From Mucor racemosus (Eukaryota > Mucoromycota > Mucoromycetes > Mucorales > Mucoraceae): a DNA stretch of 64,000 bases. Every line of letters begins with the position of its first letter. The first letter of the stretch is position 1. Shown piece by piece: positions 24,030-36,737 of the stretch. Made by a program: the position numbers and the translations under genes. The stretch is taken from assembly GCA_027405735.1 (NCBI GenBank), contig JAPEHQ010000010.1, positions 496,001 through 560,000 on the forward strand, read 5' to 3'. The notes beneath the pieces are model-generated. The model did no database searches. It saw only the letters and a program-made list of their open reading frames with translations, and was not told the DNA's origin.

Positions 24030-25100
24030 TGAGCGCCTAAATTAAGTTATTGATTTTTTGTATTCACAAGGTAGATTCAACTTAAAGCTACTCTGCATTT
24101 TTTGTTTCAGCGAAAAATATTGATTTTTCGTCGAGATAACTAAAATAATAGTTTTTAGCACAGCTTATAACCTATCAAAACGGGGTTCCAAAATCAATAT
24201 GAAAAAATGGATGAAAAATGATTCAAAAAACAAAAATGTTTAAATGCTCATAAACTGCAAAGTAAGTAGACCTAGCAAATTAAATGGTTTTTGTACAGTT
24301 TTAAATTCTGCATCCAGCTATATAAAATTTAAAAAATATCTTCACATAAAATTTTGCGCAAAATGCAATTGAAATTTTGGAGGTTTTTTGAAGATACAGG
24401 ACAATTTTTATAAATATATTCAAAATATAATAAACGGAAATAATGCGCAAAAAAATTATCTATCGATCGAGCTATTATTTAACTTTTTAGCTGCATTATT
24501 TGTAGAGAAAACAACATTTTTGTCCAATTTTTTTTCAGTTTCAGAATTTGGGATGAGGGTATACAAGGGGAAAATGGACGCCAGAAATGGAGGTACCTTT
24601 TTGTACACATTTTTGAGGATCTCCACGAAAAATCAATATTCTGAAAAACTCTAAATTGGGTCTGAGAGAGCTCAACGAGCTAAATTATATGAATGCAAAA
24701 AAAAATGTTGCTCAATTTAACCAATATTTTGAAACCTACTATAGAAATGTCAAAAAAAATGGAAAAAAAATAAAAGTGCTCAGAATTTTTTTATATTAAA
24801 ATATGTTATAGAGCGCTTTAAAACAAGTAAATTTTATTATTAAAAAGTGTTAGTATAGCTTAATTTTTTCTGGAGATATGAAGCCTCAAAGTTTTCAATC
24901 CATTAGCAGTAAAATACGCGTAAAAAATCTGAAACCTTAGCACTGAAAAATTAATATCAACTGCAAAAAGTAGGATATTTCCGGATACTTGTTTTTAGAT
25001 TAAAGCTGAACATCTCAGGTACATTGGCATATAAGTTTTCCTTGGTATTATTTAGTGAAAATTAAAGTTGAGCAGAGATGAAAAGTGAGATCCAGTTTTT
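24030..25100 (+). repeat. R2 repeat, copy B (right arm)
   Basis: Plus-strand partner of copy A. Family similarity continues beyond the arm to about 25400: AAAGCAGTGAAGTTTATCTG and TATTCAGTAGTATCCAAGGT are shared with copy D, and CCATTTTGACTTGTGGAATC resembles the inner part of the 35-kb palindrome. Copy B is therefore the longer member and copy A is truncated. Confidence 0.85.
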
Positions 25101-25912
25101 AAGAAAAAAGCAGTGAAGTTTATCTGTTTTCGAGTCTTTTGTAGGATATAAAATAAATTTAGAAGTAAGTAGCATAATACGATCAACTTATATCTATTCA
25201 GTAGTATCCAAGGTATATCCTAAAAAAGAGTTTAGTGTGAGGTTAGCTACAGAAGGAGGGGACGCATCGAGTTTGAAGATTGAAAAACTACCAAAATTGA
25301 AGTTTTTAAGAAATCAAATTTTACTCAAGTGGATATTTACAATAAAAATATGGAAATCCATTTTGACTTGTGGAATCTAACTTTGCTGAGTACATCAGAG
25401 CAAGTTAATAAAGTTAATCAATTATAGAACGTAACTGTTATCAAACTACATCACAATCGCTGTAATAATATGGCTCAGGTAGTTAGATATCCTCTACGAA
25501 GTCTTATAATTTAGTATTTAAAGCTAATAAGCTTACTGTTTCTGTATCATTGGGTCGAGCCAATCTAAATACTCGATTAAATAGCTTATAAAACCAGCAT
25601 TACTAAGTTGCAAAATATCTTATGGAAGGTACTAATAAATATCCAAAATGCTAAAAAGTGTTTGTAACTGATTTAGCCTAATTAAGGCATGTTGATAACC
25701 ACTGCTAATACACGTGAAATCATCATAGATTACGGTTTTATTTAGGTTCCTCATGTGGGAACTTGAAAAATAAGGTTATTTTTGATTTACAAATAACAAT
25801 GACGAAAAGGTGCATATATATATATATTATAGTACATATAAAAATGGAAGAAAGGAATGCTAAAAGAATGAAAGGATTTTGGGGTATATGATATAATATT
25901 GATTTTTTCCCT
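25101..25912. other. R2 tail and intergenic DNA, no gene
   Basis: The first 300 bp continue the R2 family (see copy B). The remainder is AT-rich with no supported gene up to the PDK stop codon. Confidence 0.5.
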
Positions 25913-27706
25913 TTAAGCAGAAACAGCTTCGATAACTTGATCTTCTTGGGGTTCAAAAGATAGATGTGGTGGTGGTATATTGATAGAACCATCGAAGTCT
26001 TGTTCATTTACATATCTAAATCAGCGGTAAAAAAAACAAACAAATAGAAGATATAATATTATTACACTTTTTCATTTTTATTTTTTGTTACTCTATTATT
26101 ATTTACATGAGTGGTTCATCGCTGTTTGACAATCTGTTCAAATGCAAATAAACATCAGTGCCGTATCTAATGAATAAATGTTAGATGAATGAAAAATATC
26201 AATTTATCACTTTTTTTCTTTTTTTACCCTTCCATTGAAATCAGTTTAAGATCTCCACCAAAATAACGAGCGTACTATAAAGCAAGGTTATAAATCTTGT
26301 AAAATCATTCAGTATATTAGAAACTTACTAGTCTTGAGATTGGTAAACCATAGCCAAATCCTGCCATGGGTGCCTTAAAATCAGATAATCCAGGTTCTAA
26401 TTCTTGTGTCTGTGCGGTTGTATACTATATAGATTGGTTAAATGTTTAGTATCTGGATCAAATTCTCTCAATAGCATGCTACTCACCATATAAGTCCATA
26501 CCAAAGGAATACCTGAACGAGGAATCCCTCCACCTTCATCCGAGATTTTGATTGTAATATCCTCTTTTCCATGAGCAATGACTAATTTAATTGGAGGATA
26601 TTCATCCTCATAATCCATTCCATATCTCTCCACAACAGCACGCAATGAATTTTTGAGCAATTCAAACAACATATGATTCAAATGAGAAGGAACATACATC
26701 ATTTCAATATCGCCAGGACAAAACATGTGAACCTCAGGTGCTCTAAATAGGCCATAATGTTCTTCACAGATAAATTTGGCGTTGGCAATAGCGTCTAATG
26801 CTACATCACGAAGCTTTGTTTTAGTGCAAATGACACCCACATAGTCTTTTCTACTTGGTCCTCTATATAATGCTACATGTTGACCAATTAGCATTCGAAT
26901 TCCAATACGGGACATGTAAAATCTATCCAAAAATCGTTGCACTTCTGTATCTATAATCGGCGAATTTAAATGTTCCTTGTATTCCAAAATACCCTGAGCA
27001 ATAGTTGTAACTACAGGATCATGTCTCCTTTTAACTTGCTCGATTGTTTTCACAAATGCGTTGTTGTATTCTACAATTTCTGGTGAACAGTCAATTTGAT
27101 CGATATTATTGTAGTATCTAAATCAAACGTTAGCTTGGTGTGAATCTAGATAAACTCAAATTACGTACCTATGACCAATAGGAACTGATGGATGTAACGA
27201 ACTATAAGTTGGCTTAATAATGCGAGCAAGGGATGGATTGGGTACACTGTGCGGTAAATTACTTTCTGTACTCTTGGAAATGAGTTGTTCTCTCATGGCA
27301 TTTGATATTTGTGGTGGCTGCAATTGAACAAGGTCTTGAAATGATTTGGCATACCAGTTTTTAACCTTGATGATGGATGGCATTTTGCTTAAATTGCGAG
27401 GTAATTCTTCTAATTCTTTGACACGATGAGCAAGACGGATAGGTAATTCCTCTGTTTAAATAGTGTGAGATGTACTGATTTGTCTGAATGAAAGATGGAG
27501 CTTACCATGTAAAAATTGGCTGGCCTTGAACAATGTACCTTGAGAAGGTTTTTGGCCTGATTTTTATCTTGTTAATGATTGTATATGGAATTGAGATTTC
27601 ATAAATATTTACCAAACATGACCATTTGTCGAAGTGAAACGCCTGTTTGAGGAAATTTTGCAAAATACTTTATTTTATCAAATAATTGTGGTGATAATTG
27701 AGACAT
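25913..27706 (-). CDS. Mitochondrial pyruvate dehydrogenase kinase
   Basis: Phosphorylates and shuts off the E1-alpha subunit of pyruvate dehydrogenase in the mitochondrial matrix. Eight exons (27706-27613, 27556-27506, 27451-27169, 27117-26487, 26424-26329, 26274-26228, 26166-26107, 26015-25913) join in frame to 454 aa, near the usual size. The N-terminal helical domain includes LPIRLAHRVKELEELPRNLS and FLDRFYMSRIGIRMLIGQH. The GHKL ATPase N-box ELLKNSLRA puts E295 and N299 at the metal site. The DEGGGIPRS G1 box (336-344) and the [20 protein letters not shown] G2 region follow. SMEGYGTDVYLHLNRLS is typical of PDK. [16 protein letters not shown] argues for PDK over the branched-chain kinase. 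The last exon adds a tail ending EAVSA that looks specific to this fungus. Confidence 0.93.
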
Positions 27707-27955
27707 TTTGATTTAGTAAAAGAAAAAGAAAAAAGAGAGAAAAAGAAGAAGAACAAGAAGAAAGACAAGTTATAAGCTAAATTCTCATATTTTGAATGAG
27801 TCATTGGTAATTAGAAATGCAACAATTTTAACATCACATGGAGTTGATCATTTATTGGTTTGATAAGTAAGTTTTTTCTCGAGTTACCCCACATTTTAGC
27901 CCATCACCCTCAAAAAGTCGAAAACCCCGTACAGACCCGACTAAATGTTACACTA

Positions 27956-30042
27956 TTATTCGCTTTTTATCCCTGTTGGAGAGAGAATACTGAAGTTACG
28001 TATCAATAAATTAAACAATGATCCAAAAAATAAAGCAATCACTGTACAAGTAAGTGTGATTACATTATAAGGCATACTGAAATCAGGAGTAGGAAGGCTA
28101 ACTAAAAGTGTATCGGTATAAATGCGCTGAGGTTCGCCACTAAGACTATACAGCAAGACAGAGAGCAAAAATAAGCAGATATTCATTCACATACCCCACA
28201 CACACACACACACTTACATCAATCCATTTTCTTCCGGAATCCAAGCTGTTATTACTGCAGACCTACACAAATGACGGAAAATATTAACAGGGTCAGTTTC
28301 TCACGCTATTCTCTTGGGATTTTAAAAGCAGTATGGTTTACCCGACATCGAATCCTCTATTAGCATCTGGTCTATGTTCAGTGTATTTCAAAAAGACCTT
28401 TTCAAAATCCATTGAAAGTGTTACAACTGAATCTGCAGGTAATAATATTTCGCATTCCAGAGTAGTTGGTCTACCTCTATCAATAGCAGGCTGATAGTAC
28501 ATTTGTTGAATTATATCAGTAGAATTTAAAGAACCATTATTGATGTCTACTTTAAGTGTGTGTAAATATAATTTCAGGTACCATGGAATTGAATCATAGT
28601 AAATGACTGGCATAGCACTAATCTTGTTTCGATTATAAATGGTAATCTTCAATCCTCCTCTTTCTTGTCCATATCCAGTAAAGTATCTTTCTGCATAAAT
28701 CATGGGTTGAATAGGTTCCAATGCTAGAATGTTATGCACATAAATATACCAATGATTAAAAAGAAAATACATAAAACTTACGGTATAAAAAGGAATTTTG
28801 TTGCCAGGACATGCGAATATCTAAAGCCTCTTGCTGTAAATATTTGGATAAATGGTAGATGGCGACTTTATTTTCTTGGTTTGTAGGAGCAGGCTTCAGC
28901 TCATAATTATCACCTGCATTTTCTAAATCAATCAAGACTTTGCTTTCTTTGGCAAGTGGACAAGCATTTTTCAATTGACGATCAAATGCTGACTCTAAGG
29001 ACCAATCTATGATATCGAGTTAGTTTACAAGATGGTTCCCAGATTTCTTATTTACCTCTGCGACTAGTGTCTCGTACAGGATCCATGACAGATGTAACTG
29101 TTTGTGTTAATTCTAATTCTCTTTGAGTGCATGCATCATCCTAATTGTGCTTATTTTGAGCCACTATCCTCTTTTATAGCATGATAAACTTACAATGCAA
29201 ACTGATTTAGCATGAATTGCCATTGAATGAAAATTGGAATTATAAATTTTATGTGGATTTAATAATACAGATATACCAGACTATAAAATTATTTTAGTAT
29301 GTAGCTTTGATGCATATAGAAATTTACATATTTTACCTTGGCTTTACAAGGTAATAATTTTACCCAAGGAGTTAAATTCTCTGTGCACACATTTTCATGT
29401 GGTAAAGAACCATATCGTAATTGCTGACCTGCAACATCTTCATCTCCTCTTGTTCTGAACGATAATCTAGGTTCTGTAGTAATAGTTTCATCGATGAAAT
29501 TAAGAGAAGCACAGAACAAACCAGATAATGTATTTGTTAATGCTTTCCAATGCTTATCGACACTGTGAAATTATAAGTTTTCTGACTATACTAATAATCC
29601 TGGGTCATATTTACTTTTCTGAATCTTTCATCCATGCCCATAATTCCACGCCAGTTCCAGCAGACAATGTAGGTGGATATCCCCATTCTTCATAATTCCA
29701 TCGTCCCTGAGTAAAAGAAAGATGCATCTCGCGTACATTATATGACTGAAGGACTTCTCCAATCGCTTTTGGGTATAATCCATAATCCAAAACTACATGA
29801 AAAAAAAATGGGTATTCGTTTTACATTTGTCTATTAAGCTTTTACTTACAAGGTGCATTTGGTTTCGTATTGGCTCGAACCCGAGTTGTAAACTCAAAGT
29901 GTCCAAGTAGTTTACCATCAGGTAGGTCACGAAGCGTCAAGTCTTCATTGTATTCTTCATAATCGCGGTCTGATAATTGACAAAAGCTTTGCTTTATTGC
30001 AAGCACACTTAGACATATGCTATAAAAGAGTGTGGGACGCAT
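27956..30042 (-). CDS. GPI16: GPI transamidase subunit PIG-T/Gpi16
   Basis: Subunit of the ER-membrane complex that cleaves C-terminal signals and attaches GPI anchors. The start at 30042 is chosen because it begins a signal peptide ([20 protein letters not shown]), whereas the upstream in-frame codons do not. Family segments in order: [105 protein letters not shown], then the C-terminal beta-rich region and [20 protein letters not shown] as the single transmembrane helix near the end. Multiple short introns were followed by frame, and exact borders are not all closed. One intron near 28198 holds a CA dinucleotide run. It is tandem with PDK, with about 250 bp between them. Confidence 0.9.
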
Positions 30043-31779
30043 ATTGCTATTAAGAGAAACTGAACAATACAATACCTGTACTCTTCATAATTCCTAATTC
30101 ACTCTGTGACCGCCTACTAGTGGTTGTTATTATTGAGAAAACCATTGATGTCTGAACAGCACGCAATTTCTAGATTCCTATGAAGGATAAATTGTCATTT
30201 CCATATACATTGTACTGTACTCAATATAATTATATTTTCTTATGTTTGGATGCATTAAAAACATTATATACTCATCTATACCGCTTAACTTGGTTGATTA
30301 AATGTTTTGAATGCTGATTGATCGTATCAGGATACTCGTTTCTCTACTGCAGTCATTTGAACGGCGAATGAAAAAATCAATTGATGATAAAATTCAAAGA
30401 GTTTTTATGGTATTTTAGAAGCCTAATTATTACAAATTAATACTAACAACTATGAAATTATATTTTAAAGTATAATTTGGTAATTTTTATTTTTATAAAT
30501 TCCATAGAATTATGTATCAGTAGCCCATTTTTAATAGATGATATAACATTCATCGGAGTTTTAATACAAGCAAACCCAAAAGCCTTAAATGCCATCTCAA
30601 ACCTCTAATTTATGAAATTGCGCCATGAGCTATGTTCTTCGTTAACAAGTGCCAGAATTGATTTTTTTATTTGATATGCGAATTACACAATTAATTTCTT
30701 GATTTCAGAATATTAAAAACCCAGTTTTTGCTTATTGATTCCAATATTCGTATATCTGATGTATACCTGAATGAAAAGATTTCAAGATTTCAAGATCATT
30801 CTTCTGTATGATATATCTTAAAAATTAGTCTTGTTTTTGAGTTGAAAGATCATATTTAGAACAAATGTCTCTGATCACAAAATTTCAAAACCATCACAAA
30901 AAACATGTGAAACGTGGGAAACAATTTGCAGTGGTTGTACGTTGATACGCTTTTTTCTTTATTAATAAATTTAGATGTACACAAAACTTGTAGCTTCTCT
31001 CTAAAGCAATCACTGTATTACGTAAATACTCAGTTGTACTTCTGAGCATCAATAGAATTGAGCAAAGTTTGGTTTCTATTGGTGAGTTTTGATTTCATCA
31101 AGTTTGTATCAATGCATCTAATTATGTTAATGAGTAAAAACTAATTTATTATGACAAACCTTGTAAACATTGATCTTGATAACATGATGCATCATACATA
31201 ACTAATATGTGTACCAAGTCTCCATTTGTATAGTATTGCGTCTCATTTTCCCCAGTAGTGTGACAAAAACAATTGATATATATATTTGGTTGGTATGAAA
31301 TCAAATCAATGCTAAATATCAGGCCGTTTGAATATATAATTGCGCTATACTTCATGTACGAAATTTCATGGAAGAAAAGGATAACTCTGAAGATTGATCT
31401 TGTTTTCATAAAACATGTGAAAGTTTTCTGATTTGAAATGTTTGCTTTTCTCGGATTGATAGGATAATCGAGTTGAAAGGATGTACTTTATTAAACATTC
31501 AAGCCAATGGAATGTATAGAAAAAAGACATTTTATGCACAAATGTTACACTAAAGTGGAAAGAAAGGAGGAAGCTGATATAATAGGCTCTTTTGGTTGCT
31601 CCAATTGGTTTGATTCACACACAATGCTGTTCCTTTAGCTAAGCTTTAGAGGGGGATCATCAACTACCTTCTTAATTGGTTTTCAAGTTCAGAAAAGTGG
31701 CCATGTGTTTAAACAGCAGAAATCAAAAGTATATATATAGCATTTACTTTCTTTCTTGAATATTAATTGTATTTTCAAT
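30043..31779. other. 1.7-kb divergent intergenic region, no gene seen
   Basis: Lies between the PIG-T and MFS starts. It is AT-rich with no supported coding frame; the 31149-31409 minus-strand frame lacks any domain or splice support. GTATATATATAG (about 31729-31740) could serve as the MFS TATA element, 40-50 bp before its ATG. Confidence 0.45.
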
Positions 31780-33545
31780 ATGAACGAAAAGGAGGAAATA
31801 AAATATAAAGAGCATGTTGATGAAAAGAGCCAACAGTTAGATGACGATTTTACCGAAAATGATAATAGTAATGAGTCTATATTGATTAAATCGCCTGAAG
31901 AAATTGCTTTCCTGCGCAAGTTGAATTGGACTCTGCTGCCTTTGGTTTTTCTTATTATTTTTATTCAGGTACATACCCAGAAACTGGATTTTATGCATGA
32001 ATTTAATTGGTTTTTATTTTCATTTGCATAATAGTTCTGCGATAAAGCTGCATTGACTGTAGCTGCAGTATTAGGTATCATTGAAGACACAGGTATGAAT
32101 GGTAGCCAATATAGTTGGCTAGGATCTATGTTTTATCTTGGCTATTTAATTTGTCAGGTAAAATATCATATTGCTTCACATAATTATACTGTATTAGAGA
32201 TTATTTGCATGATTTCAAGTTACAATTCATTAACTAAATTTATAATATTCTTCTTTTTATGATTTTAGGTACCAAATAATTATTTGATTCAAAGACTACC
32301 AATTGGCCGTTACCTTGGTAGTGTTTTGATCATATGGGGAATTGTAATGGGTGCCACCGGTGCTTGTAACACATTTAGTGAATTGCTTGCTCTGAGATTC
32401 TTATTAGGTCTTTTTGAAGGTATTACTTATCCTTGTATCTACATTTTAATTAGTACTTTGTATCGTAAATCTGAACAATCGAGATGCTGGGGATTTATTC
32501 ATATTGGTACTGGGATGGGTACTGTCTTGGGTGTTATAATTGCTTATGGTCTTGCTCATTTGGATGGTGTCCGGGGCCTTAGAGGCTGGAGATGGTGAAT
32601 GTCCTTTTATTTCTATAATATTGTTAAATTACTTACATATGTTCTTATAAGGGGTTATATTGTTTTTGGTATTGCAACCGTGTTAATTGGAATCTTGACC
32701 TTCTTCTTCCTAGTAGACGATGTTCATCATAGATTGTTACGACTTACAGAAAAGGAAAAAGAGATTGTTGAAGAGAGATCAAAAGACAATTGCGTTGTTA
32801 GAAACAAAGTTATCAAAAGACACCAAATGTGGGAAGCTGTTAAAGAACCTCGTTTATGGATCTTGTTCTTTGTCTTTTTATTGAATAGTCTTCAAAATGG
32901 AGGGCTGACTACATTCAGTACATTGCTGGTCAAAGGACTTGGCTTCTCTGTAAGTAGCAATTCAAAAACTTGCGATAATCTATATTCTAACATTTAAAAT
33001 GCATATAGTCACTCAATTCTATTATTCTTCAAATCCCAAATGGTGTTGCAGCAGCTCTTTTTGGCATGGTCTCTGTTTTGATTGCTCATAAAATCCAGAG
33101 AAATACATTCATAGCTATCATCACCACGATTATTTCTTTATTAGGTTGTATTTTGCTAGCTGTCATTCCTGGAACCCCTAAGCTTTTTGGTCTATACCTC
33201 AGTTGGGCAACGACAGGAACAGGAGCCCTTGTTTTAACTCTTGTTTCTAACAATGTGTCTGGTTACACGAAGAAAGTCTTTTATAATGCTGTTCTGATTG
33301 TAGGACAAACTTTTGGTAACTTCATTGGTCCTCTTATTATGGTGGACAGCCAAGCTCCAACCTATTCTGGTGGCATTATTGGCTTTTGTCTGGCAAATGC
33401 TCTCGTTGTTGTTCTTTTACTTATTCTCTATGTTATGATGAAGAGAGAGAATAATCGTCGATTGGCCAATCCTCCAGAAACTGAAACTGATGTTTATTTA
33501 GATTTGACAGATAAGCAAGATAAAAACTTCATTTATAAGTTGTAA
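31780..33545 (+). CDS. MFS permease, Dal5/anion-cation symporter type
   Basis: Plasma-membrane transporter of the fungal allantoate/nicotinate/pantothenate-type family. The substrate cannot be read from sequence. Five exons (31780-31968, 32035-32157, 32269-32594, 32652-32949, 33009-33545) give 490 aa in frame. The N-terminus is acidic and cytoplasmic. Then LRKLNWTLLPLVFLIIFIQ starts TM1, and FCDKAALTVAAVLGI leads to YSWLGSMFYLGYLICQVPNN. LLALRFLLGLFEGITYPCIY holds the conserved RFLLGLFE motif, followed by WGFIHIGTGMGTVLGVIIAY. The C-terminal half has SATGTGALVLTLVSNN-like and FYNAVLIVGQTFGNFIGPLI segments typical of Dal5 relatives. About 11-12 helices are visible. The C-terminal tail is short. 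Confidence 0.9.
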
Positions 33546-34209
33546 ACCACTGTATTATTTCGTTTAATTTTCACTTGTAAGAAATTATATTTGTATCTCT
33601 CCCTTTTTCTATTTGTTTCTATTGATGAATGCTTCTTCTTGACAATCCACCAAATATTTACTTTAATACATTATAACTATGATCATAGTATAATGAACTT
33701 TTAAACAGTTGTTCACTATGAAGTTATAATTTATACTAAAAAAAACTCACATTTTTTAATTGAAGATTTATAATTTTGCACTGGTTTTGGATATCTAGTT
33801 CGTTATGGTTGTTAAAAACACCAGATAACCTTGATAAAGTTATAAACTATTTTATGGTATGGTTATAAAATAATAGCAGGAACTTTGTTGAGTTGTACAA
33901 CTTTTATTGTATAGCTATCCCAAAGCAAAGGTGGTTTTCCTGGTATCTATATGCTTACAGTTATTCAAATCAATATTTAAAATCAGATTTTTTATAAAAT
34001 TAATGTAAAATACATTGCACTACAATTTTGATTATACATAAAGAGAATGTTCTGGATCAGTACTCATAAAGATCGTATTTTTAATTGTTTTAATAAAATT
34101 GCGCAGCAAACTACAGTCGCACTTTGGCGATACTTTTCTCGACACACAGTAGTTTGTGGAAGCTTCCATTTGAGATAATTGTGCCAAAGATGCATACCTA
34201 CTGTTATAT
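33546..34209. other. Intergenic stretch, no gene
   Basis: AT-rich. GTAAAATACATTGCACTACAATTTTGATTATAC (about 34006-34037) closely matches about 61079-61111 just outside the right R1 copy, so it is a short dispersed repeat, perhaps an element end. Confidence 0.45.
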
Positions 34210-36737
34210 AACCGAGGACATTCTTTTGTACACATTTTTGAGGACATCTCCACGAAAAATCAATATTTTGAAGAAATTTAAATTGAGAATTAGAGACCTC
34301 AACAAGATTGATGACACGAATGTAAAAGAATTCTGCATAATTTAACGAATATTTTAGAATCTATTACGAAAATGTCAAAAAAATGAAATAAAAAAAAAAG
34401 TGCCCAGCTTTTTTTCAAACTCAGATATGTTAAAGAGAATTTTAAAACAAGTAAGTTTTATTATAAAAAAGTCTTTGGGTATCTTAATTTTTTGCAGAGA
34501 TATTAAGGCTCAAAGTTTCAATTTTTCATATTTAAGCTGTAAAAACCAAAATTGGAAGAAAAAATTATCGGTTTTTCCGAATTTATTCGACAGATGCTAT
34601 AGTGATAGTCTGTAGACAATTAATTGTTTGTAGCCCTTGAAAATCTATATCCAATCAAACTAATTTCAATAAGAGTTTTTTACTATTTTGTTATGGAAAT
34701 CGCTCAAAATCGCAATTTTTGGATGGGGGTTGGGGTCAAAAAACAAGAGTACATCTTCAAATCTTCATTACTCCTTGAAAAATTAATTTTTTTGAAAAAA
34801 CTAAAAACGGATCTATATATATTGCTGCTCGCAATTATTTTTATGGAACTGAAATTTTGTTTGATAACTTACTGGAAAATAATATTAATAATTTATACGT
34901 TTTTGGTGTGTTTTATGGGGTAACTCCTTTGAATTTTTATTTTAGCTCTATTTGTATTTAACAAATAATATACCTGTATTATAGACAAAAAACTTTTATT
35001 AGAATTGCAAGTAATGTTTACTTAATAAAATCAATAGGTATGCTTGTTTTTCTGATATTCTTATAATTTTTTGAACGGCTATATCTCCGCAAAAAAAATA
35101 GCTAAAAATATATGAATAACACCATAATTATTGCAGCATCAACTTGTATTAGAATCCACTCTTACCTCAGCATATGAAAAAAATTATGGGAAAAATGTTG
35201 GAAACCTGATTTTCAGGAAAAAAAATCCATTTTAACTTGTGGAGTGTAACTTTTTTAGTATATGGAGTGTAACGTTTTTTATTTGTGGAGTGTAACTTTT
35301 TTGACTGATGTCTCTCAACCCCTTATGGCATTAAGTATTTATCCCTTCAAGTCGACCTAAATTACTTCAAAATGCTTCAAATAATAATGTTTTAATATTT
35401 ACCAATCGGTGAATAAATTTTGTCCAAAATTAAAGTTTTTTTAACATATGGCAATTATTGTTAAAACCATCGTCATTTAAACTGTTTAATATAGTATATA
35501 AGATGTTTTAACCAATTAATTGTACAAAATTCATTCACCGATTGGTAAATATTAAAACATTATTATTTGAAGCATTTTGAAGTAATTTAGGTCGACTTGA
35601 AGGGATAAATACTTAATGCCATAAGGGGTTGAGAGACATCAGTCAAAAAAGTTACACTCCACAAATAAAAAACGTTACACTCCATATACTAAAAAAGTTA
35701 CACTCCACAAGTTAAAATGGATTTTTTTTCCTGAAAATCAGGTTTCCAACATTTTTCCCATAATTTTTTTCATATGCTGAGGTAAGAGTGGATTCTAATA
35801 CAAGTTGATGCTGCAATAATTATGGTGTTATTCATATATTTTTAGCTATTTTTTTTGCGGAGATATAGCCGTTCAAAAAATTATAAGAATATCAGAAAAA
35901 CAAGCATACCTATTGATTTTATTAAGTAAACATTACTTGCAATTCTAATAAAAGTTTTTTGTCTATAATACAGGTATATTATTTGTTAAATACAAATAGA
36001 GCTAAAATAAAAATTCAAAGGAGTTACCCCATAAAACACACCAAAAACGTATAAATTATTAATATTATTTTCCAGTAAGTTATCAAACAAAATTTCAGTT
36101 CCATAAAAATAATTGCGAGCAGCAATATATATAGATCCGTTTTTAGTTTTTTCAAAAAAATTAATTTTTCAAGGAGTAATGAAGATTTGAAGATGTACTC
36201 TTGTTTTTTGACCCCAACCCCCATCCAAAAATTGCGATTTTGAGCGATTTCCATAACAAAATAGTAAAAAACTCTTATTGAAATTAGTTTGATTGGATAT
36301 AGATTTTCAAGGGCTACAAACAATTAATTGTCTACAGACTATCACTATAGCATCTGTCGAATAAATTCGGAAAAACCGATAATTTTTTCTTCCAATTTTG
36401 GTTTTTACAGCTTAAATATGAAAAATTGAAACTTTGAGCCTTAATATCTCTGCAAAAAATTAAGATACCCAAAGACTTTTTTATAATAAAACTTACTTGT
36501 TTTAAAATTCTCTTTAACATATCTGAGTTTGAAAAAAAGCTGGGCACTTTTTTTTTTATTTCATTTTTTTGACATTTTCGTAATAGATTCTAAAATATTC
36601 GTTAAATTATGCAGAATTCTTTTACATTCGTGTCATCAATCTTGTTGAGGTCTCTAATTCTCAATTTAAATTTCTTCAAAATATTGATTTTTCGTGGAGA
36701 TGTCCTCAAAAATGTGTACAAAAGAATATCCTCGGTT
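34210..36737. repeat. 2.5-kb near-perfect palindrome, 1.21-kb arms
   Basis: 34210-35423 and 35524-36737 are reverse complements around a centre at 35473.5, with a 100-bp loop and very few mismatches seen (for example ACCGAGGAC against ACCGAGGAT, and one base near 35417). The outer part of each arm is a diverged R2 sequence (TTTTGTACACATTTTTGAGGA, ATCTCCACGAAAAATCAATA). The inner part has three GTGGAGTGTAAC words. Frames in the arms mirror each other because the DNA does. Transcription through it would give a long hairpin RNA. No transposase was found. An assembly artefact cannot be ruled out from sequence alone. Confidence 0.85.
35231..35306 (+). repeat. Short direct repeats GTGGAGTGTAAC inside the palindrome arm
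   Basis: TTGTGGAGTGTAACTTTTTT, ATATGGAGTGTAACGTTTTT and TTTGTGGAGTGTAACTTTTT follow each other within 75 bp, and are mirrored near 35641-35716 in the other arm. A diverged single copy (CTTGTGGAATCTAAC) lies near 25368. Confidence 0.75.

Larger units (their letters stand above)
20272..25100. mobile_element. 4.8-kb composite with 1.07-kb inverted R2 arms
   Basis: 20272-21342 and 24030-25100 are reverse complements of each other, with only a few differences at the extreme ends (20281-20282 and 21339). Any frame in one arm recurs unchanged in the other. The 2.7-kb centre is AT-rich, has no recognisable coding domain, and includes an LTR-like piece (22896-23097), a GAGCT-rich patch (23290-23615) and an AT dinucleotide run. 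Both arms are R2 copies in opposite orientation. It could be a foldback-type element, or two R2 copies kept identical by gene conversion. No transposase was seen. Confidence 0.75.

Noticed and set aside
34400..34923. Mirror-image frames in the palindrome (also at 36024-36547)
   Set aside because: They mirror because the DNA does; no domain, no codon conservation evidence.
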